Assembly: GCA_035503915.1 (NCBI GenBank)
Contig: DATJSU010000049.1
Location: forward strand, 248,001-312,000
DNA: 64,000 nucleotides
Source of the DNA: DATJMJ01 sp035503915
Lineage (GTDB): Bacteria; Actinomycetota; Acidimicrobiia; Acidimicrobiales; Palsa-688
Reading direction: 5' to 3'
The notes under the pieces were generated by a model. The model searched no databases. It was not told where the DNA came from and saw only the letters and a program-made list of their open reading frames with translations. A program made the position numbers and the translations under genes. This document shows, piece after piece, positions 33,124 to 42,137 of the stretch (positions within the stretch are counted from its first letter, which is position 1; each line of letters begins with the position of its first letter).

Positions 33124-35187
33124 ATGAGCGTGAGAGGGCTAGAGAAGCTCAGCTCGGAAGAGAGCTTGGCGCTCGAGGAACTAGTTGAGTTATCGCGTGG
33201 CTATGGTGCTGACCGAGGCCTGGTCCTGGGGGGGGGCGGGAACACGTCCGTCAAGTTCGCTGGCCACCTATTGGTGAAGGGGAGCGGGGCGGCCTTGGCG
33301 ACGGTCCGCCCGGAAGACTTCGTCGATCTCGACCGCGGCTTGCTCCAAGCGCTGCTCGAGAGCGAGCTCGGTGGTACCAGGGACCAGCGAGAGGCCGCCT
33401 TCAAGGAGGCCGTGATGGCTGCGCGGCTCCACCCCGAGCGCAACCAGCGGCCCTCGGTGGAATCCGTACTGCACCAACTGATGCCTGGGAAATTCGTCGT
33501 GCACCTGCACAGCACCCTCGTTAACCAGTTCAGCTGCAGCCGAGATGGCCGGAGCCTCGTCTCCAGGCTCGACAAGGACATCATTTGGGTGGACCTCGTG
33601 GACCCCGGGTTCGTCCTGGCGAAGGCGTTGCAGGCGGGGCTCGCCAAATTTGTGCGGGAGACGGGGAAGTCGCGCCCGCGTGCGGTCATCATGCAGAACC
33701 ACGGCGTGGTCGTGAGCGGGGACACCCCCGAAGGGGTCAAGGCAGACATCGACTGGTTGATAGAAGCACTCGAGGGCTTGAAGCGGCAGGCGAGCGAGGG
33801 CGCCGAGGTGAGCGCAGCCGTGGGAGGCCGGGCTCCCCTTCCGAGCGGAGATGCCCGAGCCTTGATCAACATCATTGGCCCCGCGCTGCGGGGGTTGCTC
33901 GGCCGCGCAGGCGAGCCGCTCCCCATCGTCACCTATGACGGCTCGAGAGAGGTCGTTGAGGTGCTCGCACGAGCAGATGCCCGGGAAATAGTGATGGGCG
34001 GCCCGCTCACGCCCGACCAGATCGTTTACTGCCGCTCGTTCCCGTTGTGGTTCGAAAGCGACCCTGGCCAAGCGCCCGCCTTGGTCGAGGCCCAATTGGC
34101 GGCCGCGGTGGCCGAGCACACCGAGGAGCACCAGGTTCCACCGATCGTCGTCCTCGTCCCAGGCTTGGGTCTTTTCGCTGCCGGTAGCTCGTGGGCAGAC
34201 GCGAACACTGCGCGCCTGGTGTACGTCGATTCACTAAAGGTAATGGCGGGCGCGTTGAGCTTCGGTGGCGCTCACTATTTACCGCAAGACTTCCGTGAGT
34301 TCATCGAGCACTGGGAGGTCGAGTCCTATCGGCGGGCCGTGGCACATACTGCCGCCTCAGCTGGACGTGCGGCGGGCAAGGTGGCGCTCGTCACAGGGGC
34401 AGCCCAGGGTTTCGGCCTCGAGATAGCGCAGGACTTAGCTGACCAAGGCGCCCACGTGGCGCTCACCGACGTCAACGTCGCCGGGGTGGAGAAGGCAGCG
34501 CACGATGTACAAGACGAGCGCGGGGAAGGCAAAGCCGTCGCGTTTGCGATCGACGTCACCTCGGCAGCCTCGGTCGCCGAGGCCGTGCACCAAGTGGTCC
34601 GAACTTACGGGGGCCTCGACTTGCTCGTCGTCAACGCCGGGGTCTTGCGGGCGGCTGGCGTCGGGGAACAGGCTGAACGCGACTTCGACCTCACGACCGC
34701 TGTCAACTACAAAGGCTATTTTCTCTGTGTCCAGGCCGCGGCGCCGGTCCTCGCCACCCAGCACCGAGCTCGCCCCGACTATTGGAGCGACGTCATCCAG
34801 GTCAACTCGAAATCGGGGTTGCAGGGCTCCAATAAAAACTTCGCATATGCAGGCAGCAAGTTTGGTGGCATCGGCCTGACTCAGTCGTTCGCCCTCGAAC
34901 TCGTCGAGGACGGCATCAAGGTGAACTCCGTCTGCCCGGGCAACTTTTTTGACGGGCCCTTGTGGTCGGACCCGGAAATGGGGTTGTTCGTGCAGTACCT
35001 CAGGGCTGGGAAAGTGCCGGGGGCGAAGACGGTCGCCGATATCAGGCGCTCCTACGAAAACAAGGTCCCAATGGGCAGGGGGTGTACGGCCGCCGACGTG
35101 ATGAAGGCTGTTTACTACTTGATCGACCAGGTGTACGAAACGGGCCAGGCACTACCCGTTACGGGTGGCCAAGTGATGTTGCACTGA
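33124..35187 (+). CDS. rhaE: Bifunctional rhamnulose-1-phosphate aldolase / short-chain dehydrogenase
   Basis: Predicted fusion splitting a deoxyketose-1-phosphate into dihydroxyacetone phosphate and lactaldehyde and then oxidising the aldehyde. Residues about 1-410: class II aldolase with GGGGNTSVKF and HLLVKGSG substrate loops, metal-binding HLHST and QNHGVVV. Residues about 420-687: short-chain dehydrogenase with VTGAAQGFGLEIA nucleotide site, NAGVL, catalytic Ser in VNSKSG and YAGSKFG (Tyr-x3-Lys), ending GQALPVTGGQVMLH. ATG at 33124 follows a G-run; GTG at 33115 is possible. Own promoter and LacI-type site. Completes the route from the RhaB-type kinase. Confidence 0.9.
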   Translation: MSVRGLEKLSSEESLALEELVELSRGYGADRGLVLGGGGNTSVKFAGHLLVKGSGAALATVRPEDFVDLDRGLLQALLESELGGTRDQREAAFKEAVMAARLHPERNQRPSVESVLHQLMPGKFVVHLHSTLVNQFSCSRDGRSLVSRLDKDIIWVDLVDPGFVLAKALQAGLAKFVRETGKSRPRAVIMQNHGVVVSGDTPEGVKADIDWLIEALEGLKRQASEGAEVSAAVGGRAPLPSGDARALINIIGPALRGLLGRAGEPLPIVTYDGSREVVEVLARADAREIVMGGPLTPDQIVYCRSFPLWFESDPGQAPALVEAQLAAAVAEHTEEHQVPPIVVLVPGLGLFAAGSSWADANTARLVYVDSLKVMAGALSFGGAHYLPQDFREFIEHWEVESYRRAVAHTAASAGRAAGKVALVTGAAQGFGLEIAQDLADQGAHVALTDVNVAGVEKAAHDVQDERGEGKAVAFAIDVTSAASVAEAVHQVVRTYGGLDLLVVNAGVLRAAGVGEQAERDFDLTTAVNYKGYFLCVQAAAPVLATQHRARPDYWSDVIQVNSKSGLQGSNKNFAYAGSKFGGIGLTQSFALELVEDGIKVNSVCPGNFFDGPLWSDPEMGLFVQYLRAGKVPGAKTVADIRRSYENKVPMGRGCTAADVMKAVYYLIDQVYETGQALPVTGGQVMLH

Positions 35188-35664
35188 TTGCCGGCGCCGC
35201 CAGAACGCCAGTTGCGTGCCAGGAGGCCGGAAAAGAACTCGTTCGCACAGGAAGAACTGCAACAACCACAAGGCCCCGTAGGCGCTCAGGTTGGCCCCGT
35301 CCACGGCCGCGGCGCGCACGGCTGTCGCTCCTGTGGCAGTCAGCTCGGCGGCAAAGTGCACTGCCAAGCTCGAGACGAGCAGGCCGCTCAGCGAGAGGAG
35401 GCAAAACGGCACAACTTGCGCCAACGTTGGCTTCCCGCCCTGCCGCGCCCACACCCAACGCCGGTTGAGCTCGAAAGATGGCACTGTCCCAAGGCCTACT
35501 GCGACCACATTGGCCGCTACGGCGGGGACAGCCAGGCCAACTGTCAAGGCCGCCAGTACCGTCAAGCTGGTGGCCGTCGAGATGGCCGACACAGAAGCGT
35601 ACTTGACCAATTTTTTGGCCCGAGGGGCATTGAGAACCTTTGTCAAAACGATGGGTGTGCGCAT
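35152..35664 (-). CDS. GtrA-family membrane protein
   Basis: Four-helix membrane protein of 170 residues, of a family linked to flipping or supply of polyprenyl-linked sugars for cell-surface glycosylation. Visible: KLVKYASVSAISTATSLTVL first helix, the characteristic FELNRRWVWARQG loop between helices 2 and 3, and two further hydrophobic stretches. Its end overlaps the aldolase/dehydrogenase gene by 36 bases, tail to tail. An upstream extension to 35779 is in another frame and not credible. Confidence 0.82.
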   Translation of the reverse strand: MRTPIVLTKVLNAPRAKKLVKYASVSAISTATSLTVLAALTVGLAVPAVAANVVAVGLGTVPSFELNRRWVWARQGGKPTLAQVVPFCLLSLSGLLVSSLAVHFAAELTATGATAVRAAAVDGANLSAYGALWLLQFFLCERVLFRPPGTQLAFWRRRQSVQHHLATRNG

Positions 35665-35769
35665 GGGCGCAGTCTCCTGCGTGCCTCCAAAGCTCGGCCG
35701 GGCGCGGCCTTGGAGCCAGGTGAGAGAGCGGCTCCAGGTCCGGCGGCGGCGCCCTGTCAGAATCGACGA

Positions 35770-36279
35770 GTGCCCACATCTGGCTCCGCTATCCGCGCCG
35801 CAATGCCCTCAGATGTCCCTGCAATCGTGCGCCTCGTCCACGACCTGGCCGCCTATGAGCGGGCGACCGAAAGCTGCCTCCTGAGCGAGGCCCAATTGGA
35901 GGCCGCCCTGTTCGGTCCTCGGCCCGCCCTCTTCGGCCACGTAGCGGTGGTGGAGAGGGCCGTGGTCGGCTGTGCCCTCTGGTTCTTGAACTTTTCCACC
36001 TGGCGAGGAGCGCACGGCATTTACCTGGAGGACCTCTACGTCGAGCCGGCGCAGCGCGGCCAAGGGCTCGGGCGCGCTCTCCTTTGCGAATTGGCGCAGG
36101 AGTGCACCCGCAAGGGTTACGAGCGGCTCGAATGGGCTGTGCTCGACTGGAACGAGCCTGCGATCAACTTCTACAGGGCCCTCGGAGCGCAAGCACAGGA
36201 GGAATGGACGACCTTCAGGTTGAGCGACGAGCCGTTGTCCCGGTTGGCGGGCAGCGGTGCCTCGGAGGAGCGCAACTAG
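35770..36279 (+). CDS. GNAT-family N-acetyltransferase
   Basis: Acetyl-CoA-dependent acetyltransferase, 169 residues from the GTG at 35770; the frame stays open to 35188 but that part is antisense to GtrA and unlike protein. Motif A: LEDLYVEPAQRGQGLGRALL (acetyl-CoA pyrophosphate loop); motif B: WNEPAINFYRALGAQ. Overall resembles spermidine/diamine-type or RimI-like members; substrate unknown. Followed 42 bases later by the MMPL transporter. Confidence 0.87.
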   Translation: MPTSGSAIRAAMPSDVPAIVRLVHDLAAYERATESCLLSEAQLEAALFGPRPALFGHVAVVERAVVGCALWFLNFSTWRGAHGIYLEDLYVEPAQRGQGLGRALLCELAQECTRKGYERLEWAVLDWNEPAINFYRALGAQAQEEWTTFRLSDEPLSRLAGSGASEERN

Positions 36280-36321
36280 GCTGGGCACAGCCCTCTTGCG
36301 CGCGGATAAGGAGCGACCCGT

Positions 36322-38592
36322 TTGACTCGTTTTTTTACTGGCTTGGGCAACTTCGTGGTCCGAGCGCGTTACCTAGTCGTCGTTGCCTGGCTAGCGGCGG
36401 TTGTGGTGACAACCATCGCCCTGCCGTCACTCGGCAGCGAAGTGAACAACGACAACAGCCAGTTCTTGCCGGCAACCGCACCAAGCTCTCAAGCTGCCCA
36501 ACTGGCGGCTCCCATCATCGGCAACCCCAATACCACGAGCGAGATCGTCGTTGTCGCGGCCCGCTCTGGCTCGCGCCTCGGGCCCGGCGACGAGGCAGCC
36601 CTCGCTCGAGAGGTGGCGGCGCTGCGCTCGGTACCGCGGGTCCAAACGGCACGTGTGCTCGCGGTGTCGAGCGACGGCGAGGCCGCCCAAGTCGTTGCGC
36701 GAGTATCCGTCCAACAGGCTGACATCACTGGCCAGAAGACCGTCGTTGATGACGTGATCGCGACTTTTCCACAGGCCCGCGCTCCCGCCGGGTTGCAATT
36801 GCATGTCGCCGGGACGATCGCCACCAATGTGGCCAACCAGGAGAACTCGGTCAAAACCGGGAGCCGGTTACAGAGCGTTTCGTTCCTGTTTGTGATCATC
36901 TTGCTGCTCCTGGTTTTTCGCTCCCTCTTGGCGCCATTTGTCACACTGCTCGCCCCTGCCTTTGCCCTGCTGCTCTCCACGCGCCTGATAGGCGAGCTCG
37001 GCGCGAACGGCCTCAAGATCTCGGAGATCACCGAGGTATTGCTGATAGTCCTGCTGATAGGAGCGGGTACCGACTACGGCCTCTTCCTCGTCTACCGGGT
37101 GCGGGAAGAGATCAGGCGCGGCCGGAGCGCGCGCGATGCCGTGCGTTATTCGCTCGTGAGAGTGGGCGAGTCGATCAGCGCTTCTGCGGGGACTGTGATA
37201 TTTGCCCTCCTCAGCCTCCTGGTAGCGAGCTTCGGTATCTACCGCGACCTCGGCGTCCCTCTCGCAGTCGGTATCGGCGTGATGCTCCTCGCCGGGCTCA
37301 CTCTCCTGCCTGCGCTCCTGGCCATCTTTGGCCGCGCCATTTTTTGGCCCTCGCGCCTCGACGCAGGTGCCGCCCGCACCGGGACTTGGGGCCGGGTCGC
37401 TGCCCGTCTCGTCCGCCGGCCCGCCATCACCTTGGCGATCGGCGTGGTCTCCTTCGGCGCTTTGGCCGCCGTCAGCTTCGGCTACCACTCGGCGGGCTTC
37501 GGCGGGGCGCTGACGGCACCCGCCGGTACCGATGCGGCAGTGGGCAACGCACTCGTAGCGGACCATTTCCCCCAGACCGGAACAAACCCCGCCAACCTTA
37601 TCTTTCGCTATCCCGAGCCGGTCTGGGAGCAGGTGGCTAGGTTGGTCGCGACGCAGTCGAGCCTCGAGCGCTCAGGTCAGTTCGACCAGTTCACTGGGCC
37701 GCTCGACCCCAACGGCACCATCCTCGCTCCCGCGGAGTACGCCCGCCTGCACTCTGTGCTTGGCCCGCCCGAAACCTTGCCGGCGCTTCCGGATCCTGGC
37801 ACCGGGACGACCCGTGTTCTCTACGACGCCTACAGGGCGACGGCTGGGTTCGTGTCTGCTGACGGCAAGACCGTGCAGTTCGAGGCGACGCTCAAGGCCG
37901 GGGCGCAACAAAGCACGGCGGCTCTCAACGCCACTCCGAAGATCCGTGCCGTGGTGAGCGAGGCGGCGAAGACCTCGGGTGCAACGGCGAGCGGCGTGGC
38001 GGGCGAGGCGGCAGCCCTCTACGACGTCTCTAGCACGTCCAACAGCGACCTGTTCCACGTGATCCCGGTGGCGATCATAGCTATCGCCGTGCTGCTCGCC
38101 TTGGTGCTCCGGAGCGCGGTTGCACCCCTTTACCTGATAGTCAGCGTCGCCCTTTCCTACCTTGCCGCGCTCGGCGTGTCGACCCTCGTCTTCATAGACA
38201 TCGGTGGCAACGGTGGGTTGACGTTCATCCTGCCGTTCCTAATGTTCATATTCCTGCTCGCCCTGGGCGAGGACTACAACATCCTCGTCATGACCCGTAT
38301 CCGGGAAGAAGCGCATAGCCAGGGACTGCGTGAAGCCGTCGTCCAGGCCATCGCGATGTCCGGGCCGACCGTGACCGCGGCCGGTCTCGTGCTGGCTGGG
38401 TCGTTCGCTGTGCTCGCCTTCGTTGGTGGCGGCGGGCCAGGAGGTAACCAGATCCAGGACATCGGCTTCGGATTGGCGATCGGCATCCTGATGGACACCT
38501 TCCTTGTGCGCACGCTGCTCGTGCCCTCGGTGGTTTCGCTGCTCGGCCGGTGGAACTGGTGGCCTGGCCATCTCGCACGTGAGCCTGCTTGA
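36322..38592 (+). CDS. MMPL-family RND transporter
   Basis: Proton-driven lipid or drug exporter, 756 residues, with two repeats of one helix, an outer loop domain and a five-helix bundle. Both proton-relay Asp-Tyr pairs known from MmpL3 are present: GTDYGLFLVYRVREEI in the first half and GEDYNILVMTRIREE in the second. The outer loops and helices are otherwise typical of YdfJ-like members. TTG start with AAGGAGCG upstream. Likely exports a lipid or hydrophobic compound. Confidence 0.9.
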   Translation: MTRFFTGLGNFVVRARYLVVVAWLAAVVVTTIALPSLGSEVNNDNSQFLPATAPSSQAAQLAAPIIGNPNTTSEIVVVAARSGSRLGPGDEAALAREVAALRSVPRVQTARVLAVSSDGEAAQVVARVSVQQADITGQKTVVDDVIATFPQARAPAGLQLHVAGTIATNVANQENSVKTGSRLQSVSFLFVIILLLLVFRSLLAPFVTLLAPAFALLLSTRLIGELGANGLKISEITEVLLIVLLIGAGTDYGLFLVYRVREEIRRGRSARDAVRYSLVRVGESISASAGTVIFALLSLLVASFGIYRDLGVPLAVGIGVMLLAGLTLLPALLAIFGRAIFWPSRLDAGAARTGTWGRVAARLVRRPAITLAIGVVSFGALAAVSFGYHSAGFGGALTAPAGTDAAVGNALVADHFPQTGTNPANLIFRYPEPVWEQVARLVATQSSLERSGQFDQFTGPLDPNGTILAPAEYARLHSVLGPPETLPALPDPGTGTTRVLYDAYRATAGFVSADGKTVQFEATLKAGAQQSTAALNATPKIRAVVSEAAKTSGATASGVAGEAAALYDVSSTSNSDLFHVIPVAIIAIAVLLALVLRSAVAPLYLIVSVALSYLAALGVSTLVFIDIGGNGGLTFILPFLMFIFLLALGEDYNILVMTRIREEAHSQGLREAVVQAIAMSGPTVTAAGLVLAGSFAVLAFVGGGGPGGNQIQDIGFGLAIGILMDTFLVRTLLVPSVVSLLGRWNWWPGHLAREPA

Positions 38593-38674
38593 GCTGCAAC
38601 AGTTCCGCCGCCACTGCGGAGCCGAGCTGTCGGGCTACTTAGTAGTTTTGGGTGTGGGCGGCCAAGTCGTTGAG

Positions 38675-39829
38675 TCAGCTGAGACGCTCGTCCCAGGAGA
38701 TGACGGCCAGCCCGGCGGTGGCGAAGAGCGCCCCAGCCAGGGCCGTGAGCCGCACCCCGCCCGTTCGAAGGACGAGGCTGCCTGCCAGCGACCCAGCGGC
38801 GATCCCGAGGTTGAAGGCTGCGGACGTCCACGCTGAGGCGACGTCGGTGTTGCCCGGGGCGACGACCATGACCCGCGTCTGGTTGGCTACGACTACCCCG
38901 CCTAGGGCAAAACCCAGTAGAGCGAGCAGAAAAACGACGGCGAGCAGGCTCCTGCCCGCGATGTACAACATGTACAAAGAGGCGCCGACAAGCCCTGGTG
39001 GCCCGAGGGTGCCCAAGCGCGGCCACTGTTCGAACCTGGACGCAGTAGCGGCTACACCAATAGCCCCACCCCCGCCGCTCAAGAAAAGGACCAGGGCCAC
39101 GTCATGCGCAGGCAGACCTGCGACACCGGTGACAAACGGGCTGATGTAGGTGTTCAGGGTGTCGAACCCGCACACGATGAGCACGGTCGTGGTGATCATG
39201 GCTAAAAACCGGCGCCGGTCGGGAGCTTTCGCCCTACCAGCGTGAGTTTCGCCCGGGTGAGAGCTGGGCAGGAGGACGGCCGCTAGGACCAGGATCACCG
39301 CGCCGAGGCCTCCCAGTACGAAAAACGCCACGCGCCACCCCGCTTGCTGACCGAGCCACGTACCGGCGGGGACACCGGTCACAATCGCGATCGAACCTCC
39401 CCCCAGCACTCCCGCCACTGCCCTGCCTCTGTGCTCAGGGCGGAACAGGCTGACCGCAGTGACCGCCGCGACAGCCCAGAAGACGGACTGGCCCAACGCG
39501 GTCACGACGCGAGCGACCAATAACCACCAGTAGCTCGGCGCCAGGGCAGCCCCCACGCTGCCGGCGGCCAAGGTGGCTAGGAGCCCGCATATGAGGGGGC
39601 GGCGAGGGAGGGCCTTGGCCAGGTGGGTCAGGGGAGCGGAGCCCACCACCACGGTGACGGCGTACACGCTGACTTGCAACCCGACGGCCGAGATCGAGGC
39701 GTGAAAGCTGTGCGCCATGACCTGGAGCAGGCCCACAGGCAGGTTTTCCGAGGTGACGAAGCAAAATGCCGCTGCACCGAGTGCGACAAGGGCTGTGACT
39801 GCCGCTGCGGGGTGCCGTTCGTGCAGCAC
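38675..39829 (-). CDS. MFS transporter, DHA1/AraJ-like
   Basis: Twelve-helix major facilitator, about 384 residues from the GTG at 39829 (the frame is open to 40069, but the extra stretch is rich in Arg and Pro and lacks a membrane character). Visible: VTALVALGAAAFCFVTSENL first helix, GVPAGTWLGQQAGWRVAFFV motif-C-like segment, and TDVASAWTSAAFNLGIAAGS. Sugar-efflux and drug-efflux members share this architecture; substrate unknown. Confidence 0.8.
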   Translation of the reverse strand: MLHERHPAAAVTALVALGAAAFCFVTSENLPVGLLQVMAHSFHASISAVGLQVSVYAVTVVVGSAPLTHLAKALPRRPLICGLLATLAAGSVGAALAPSYWWLLVARVVTALGQSVFWAVAAVTAVSLFRPEHRGRAVAGVLGGGSIAIVTGVPAGTWLGQQAGWRVAFFVLGGLGAVILVLAAVLLPSSHPGETHAGRAKAPDRRRFLAMITTTVLIVCGFDTLNTYISPFVTGVAGLPAHDVALVLFLSGGGGAIGVAATASRFEQWPRLGTLGPPGLVGASLYMLYIAGRSLLAVVFLLALLGFALGGVVVANQTRVMVVAPGNTDVASAWTSAAFNLGIAAGSLAGSLVLRTGGVRLTALAGALFATAGLAVISWDERLS

Positions 39830-39936
39830 CGTGCCCGCCCCGGTGGGCTGGGCGTCGGGTGTGGTGGTACGAGGCAGTGGAGGAGCTCCAAGAAGACGTT
39901 CCGGCAGGCGGCGCAGCAAAATCCGGCAAGCACAAG

Positions 39937-40212
39937 CTAGGCAAACATCGGCCGGACTTCCTCGGCTACAAAGCGGACGAATTGTTCGGGACTGGGTTCG
40001 TCCACGGTCGGCTGGAAGACTATGGCCGTGGCGCCACCCTCGGCCCAACGCTGAGCCCCTTCGGCCCACCCAGCGGCGTCTCCCTGGACGGCTCGGTCAC
40101 TGTCCACCGCGTACACCCTACGCTCGCACTCAGGCTCGAAGGAGTCCCCCCACAGTTCTTCCAGGCCAGCACGGTCCGCGGCGATGGCCACACCCTTCAG
40201 ATGCTCAGGCGG
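39937..40212 (-). pseudogene. Remnant of a luciferase-like (LLM) oxidoreductase
   Basis: About 91 codons that look like the two ends of a flavin/F420-dependent luciferase-like monooxygenase joined together. The front, PEHLKGVAIAADRAGLEELW, resembles the first helix of the barrel; the end, GGATAIVFQPTVDEP then FVRFVAEEVRP, resembles the C-terminal strand and helix. The roughly 200 residues between are missing, and an in-frame TAG lies directly upstream. I read it as an internally deleted, non-functional gene. The identification is by pattern only. Confidence 0.5.
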
Positions 40213-40372
40213 CTAGTAGGGCAGGAAAATAGCGCCAAGGCGTGCCACTCGCCCGAGCCTGCCAGGCGCGAGCGACCCCAACATCGGGCAGCGGCTGGAG
40301 CGCCGAACGATGGGAGCCCGTCGATGGGGAGCGGATTAGATTGCTCGCAGTGTGCATAGGGGTGAGGGTGGC

Positions 40373-41959
40373 ATGATCCCCCAACCAGCTGTTGTCCAGC
40401 GCGGCGGGCCCGGCTACGCGTTAACGGGAGGCACCGTCGTTGCTGTCAGCCCCGCTGCCCGCGAGGTAGGAGAGCTCTTCGCCGCGGAGCTCCGGGCGGC
40501 TAGCGGTTGGCACGTTGCCTGCGTTGGCACCGATGAACATGCTCCTGAAGGGGCACCGATGGTCCGCGTCCTGGCTGACCTACCGGGGCGACCTTCCACC
40601 CACGAGGGCTACCGGCTGAAGGTGAGCGCTGAGGGTATCGACATCCAAGCGCCGAGCGCTGCGGGTGCCTTTTATGGTACGAGGTCCCTGCTCCAGCTCC
40701 TGCCACCTGACTTGCTACGGTCGGCGCCCTCGAAGAACTGGGACCGGGTCGAGGTGGAGGGCGTGAACATCCAAGACTCGCCCCGCTTTGCCTGGCGGGG
40801 GATGGCCCTCGACGTATCGCGCCATTTTTTCCCAAAGGCCTTCATATTAAAGCTCCTTGACCTAGCCAGCTTCCACAAGCTGAACGTGCTCCACCTCCAC
40901 CTGACCGACGACCAGGGGTGGCGGGTGCAGGTCGACCGGTACCCAAAGCTGACAGAAATCGGAGCCTGGCGTCGTGAGTCGCCTGCGGGCCATTACAGCG
41001 AAGGACGCAAAGACGGGACGCCGCACGGGGGTTTCTATTCCAAAGCCGACCTGACTGAGATCGTGGCTTACGCCGCCCGACGTTTTGTAACAGTGGTGCC
41101 CGAAATTGACATGCCGGGCCATATGCAGGCGGCCATTGCCGCTTATCCCGAGCTTGGCAATACGGCCCAACCGCTCGAGGTTTACACGAACTGGGGCATC
41201 AGCGAGCACGTGCTCAACATGGGCCCTGGGACTGTGCGGTTTTGCCGCGACGTGCTCGAGGAGGTAACGGACATCTTCCCTGCGCCCTTTGTGCACATTG
41301 GAGGTGACGAGTGCCCCACCAAAGAGTGGGAGGCGAGCGCTGAAGCCCGGCGCCGTGCCCAAGAGCTCGGCCTTACCGGGCCGCGCCACCTGCAAGCCTG
41401 GTTCAGTGCCCAGATGGCCGAGACCGTGGCCGCCACGGGCAAAAGCCTTATCGCCTGGGAAGAAGTCCTCGGTGGAGGGGCTCCCCCGGGGGCCGTTATC
41501 ACGGTCTGGCAGGCTGAACATGCTCTCCGAGCGGCGGTCCAGGCGGCCGAGAACAAGCACCGGGTCATCATGGCGCCCGAGCCCTGGACGTACTTCGACT
41601 GGGCCTACGCCGACGACCCTCGTGAGCCGTTAGCGATCCGCCCAGCGATAAGTACTGAAAAAGTGTACAGTTTCGAGCCAGTGCCACAAGGGCTTCGTCA
41701 AGATCTCGAGAGCTACATCTTGGGTGCCCAGTGCCAGTTGTGGACCGAGTACGTCTCGACCCCGCAACATGCCGAGTACATGTACTTTCCTCGCGCTTGT
41801 GCGTTGGCCGAGGTGACCTGGACGGGCCGCGGCCGGCAATGGCCCGAGTTCGAACGACGGCTCCGTGACCACACGGCCCGGCTCACGGCCCTCGGTGTCA
41901 ATTACCGCCCACTCGAGGGGCCCACCCCGGGCCAGGCTCGCACATGGCCTCGCGCCTAG
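40373..41959 (+). CDS. Beta-N-acetylhexosaminidase, GH20
   Basis: Releases terminal N-acetyl-glucosamine or -galactosamine from oligosaccharides; 528 residues. N-terminal GH20b domain (about 1-120), then the catalytic barrel with RGMALDVSRHFFP, HLHLTDDQGWRV, VPEIDMPGHMQAA and the catalytic Asp-Glu pair in HIGGDECPTKEW; later ITVWQ and LGAQCQLWTEYV line the pocket. No signal peptide, so it is probably cytosolic and works on imported sugars. ATG at 40373 has GAGGG upstream; a GTG at 40352 is possible. Directly precedes the oligopeptide-type importer. Confidence 0.92.
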   Translation: MIPQPAVVQRGGPGYALTGGTVVAVSPAAREVGELFAAELRAASGWHVACVGTDEHAPEGAPMVRVLADLPGRPSTHEGYRLKVSAEGIDIQAPSAAGAFYGTRSLLQLLPPDLLRSAPSKNWDRVEVEGVNIQDSPRFAWRGMALDVSRHFFPKAFILKLLDLASFHKLNVLHLHLTDDQGWRVQVDRYPKLTEIGAWRRESPAGHYSEGRKDGTPHGGFYSKADLTEIVAYAARRFVTVVPEIDMPGHMQAAIAAYPELGNTAQPLEVYTNWGISEHVLNMGPGTVRFCRDVLEEVTDIFPAPFVHIGGDECPTKEWEASAEARRRAQELGLTGPRHLQAWFSAQMAETVAATGKSLIAWEEVLGGGAPPGAVITVWQAEHALRAAVQAAENKHRVIMAPEPWTYFDWAYADDPREPLAIRPAISTEKVYSFEPVPQGLRQDLESYILGAQCQLWTEYVSTPQHAEYMYFPRACALAEVTWTGRGRQWPEFERRLRDHTARLTALGVNYRPLEGPTPGQARTWPRA

Positions 41960-42042
41960 CCGCTCCACCGGGCCGCGGTGCCCTCGTGGGGTGGGTGCGA
42001 CGGCCCGCATTGACACAGGGACCGGCCTATGCAAGCCTGATT

Positions 42043-42052
42043 GGTCTAGACC
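42043..42052. promoter_or_regulatory. DasR-like operator before the importer operon
   Basis: Perfect palindrome GGTCTAGACC (context ATTGGTCTAGACCGAG), 85 bases before the binding-protein start. This is the core of the DasR-responsive element (TGGTCTAGACCA) that controls N-acetylglucosamine genes in Streptomyces. A TTGACA at 42010-42015 precedes it, but no convincing -10 follows. Confidence 0.5.
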
Positions 42053-42137
42053 GAGCGGCTGACTTTGGGGCCGAGCAAAGGGCTCCAACCACTCGACGAG
42101 CCATCAGGATGTTCCCAAGACAACAGGAGGGAGACCA

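Noticed and set aside
35188..35769. N-terminal extension of the GNAT gene
   Set aside because: Antisense to the GtrA gene and without protein-like pattern; the acetyltransferase fold begins at the GTG at 35770.
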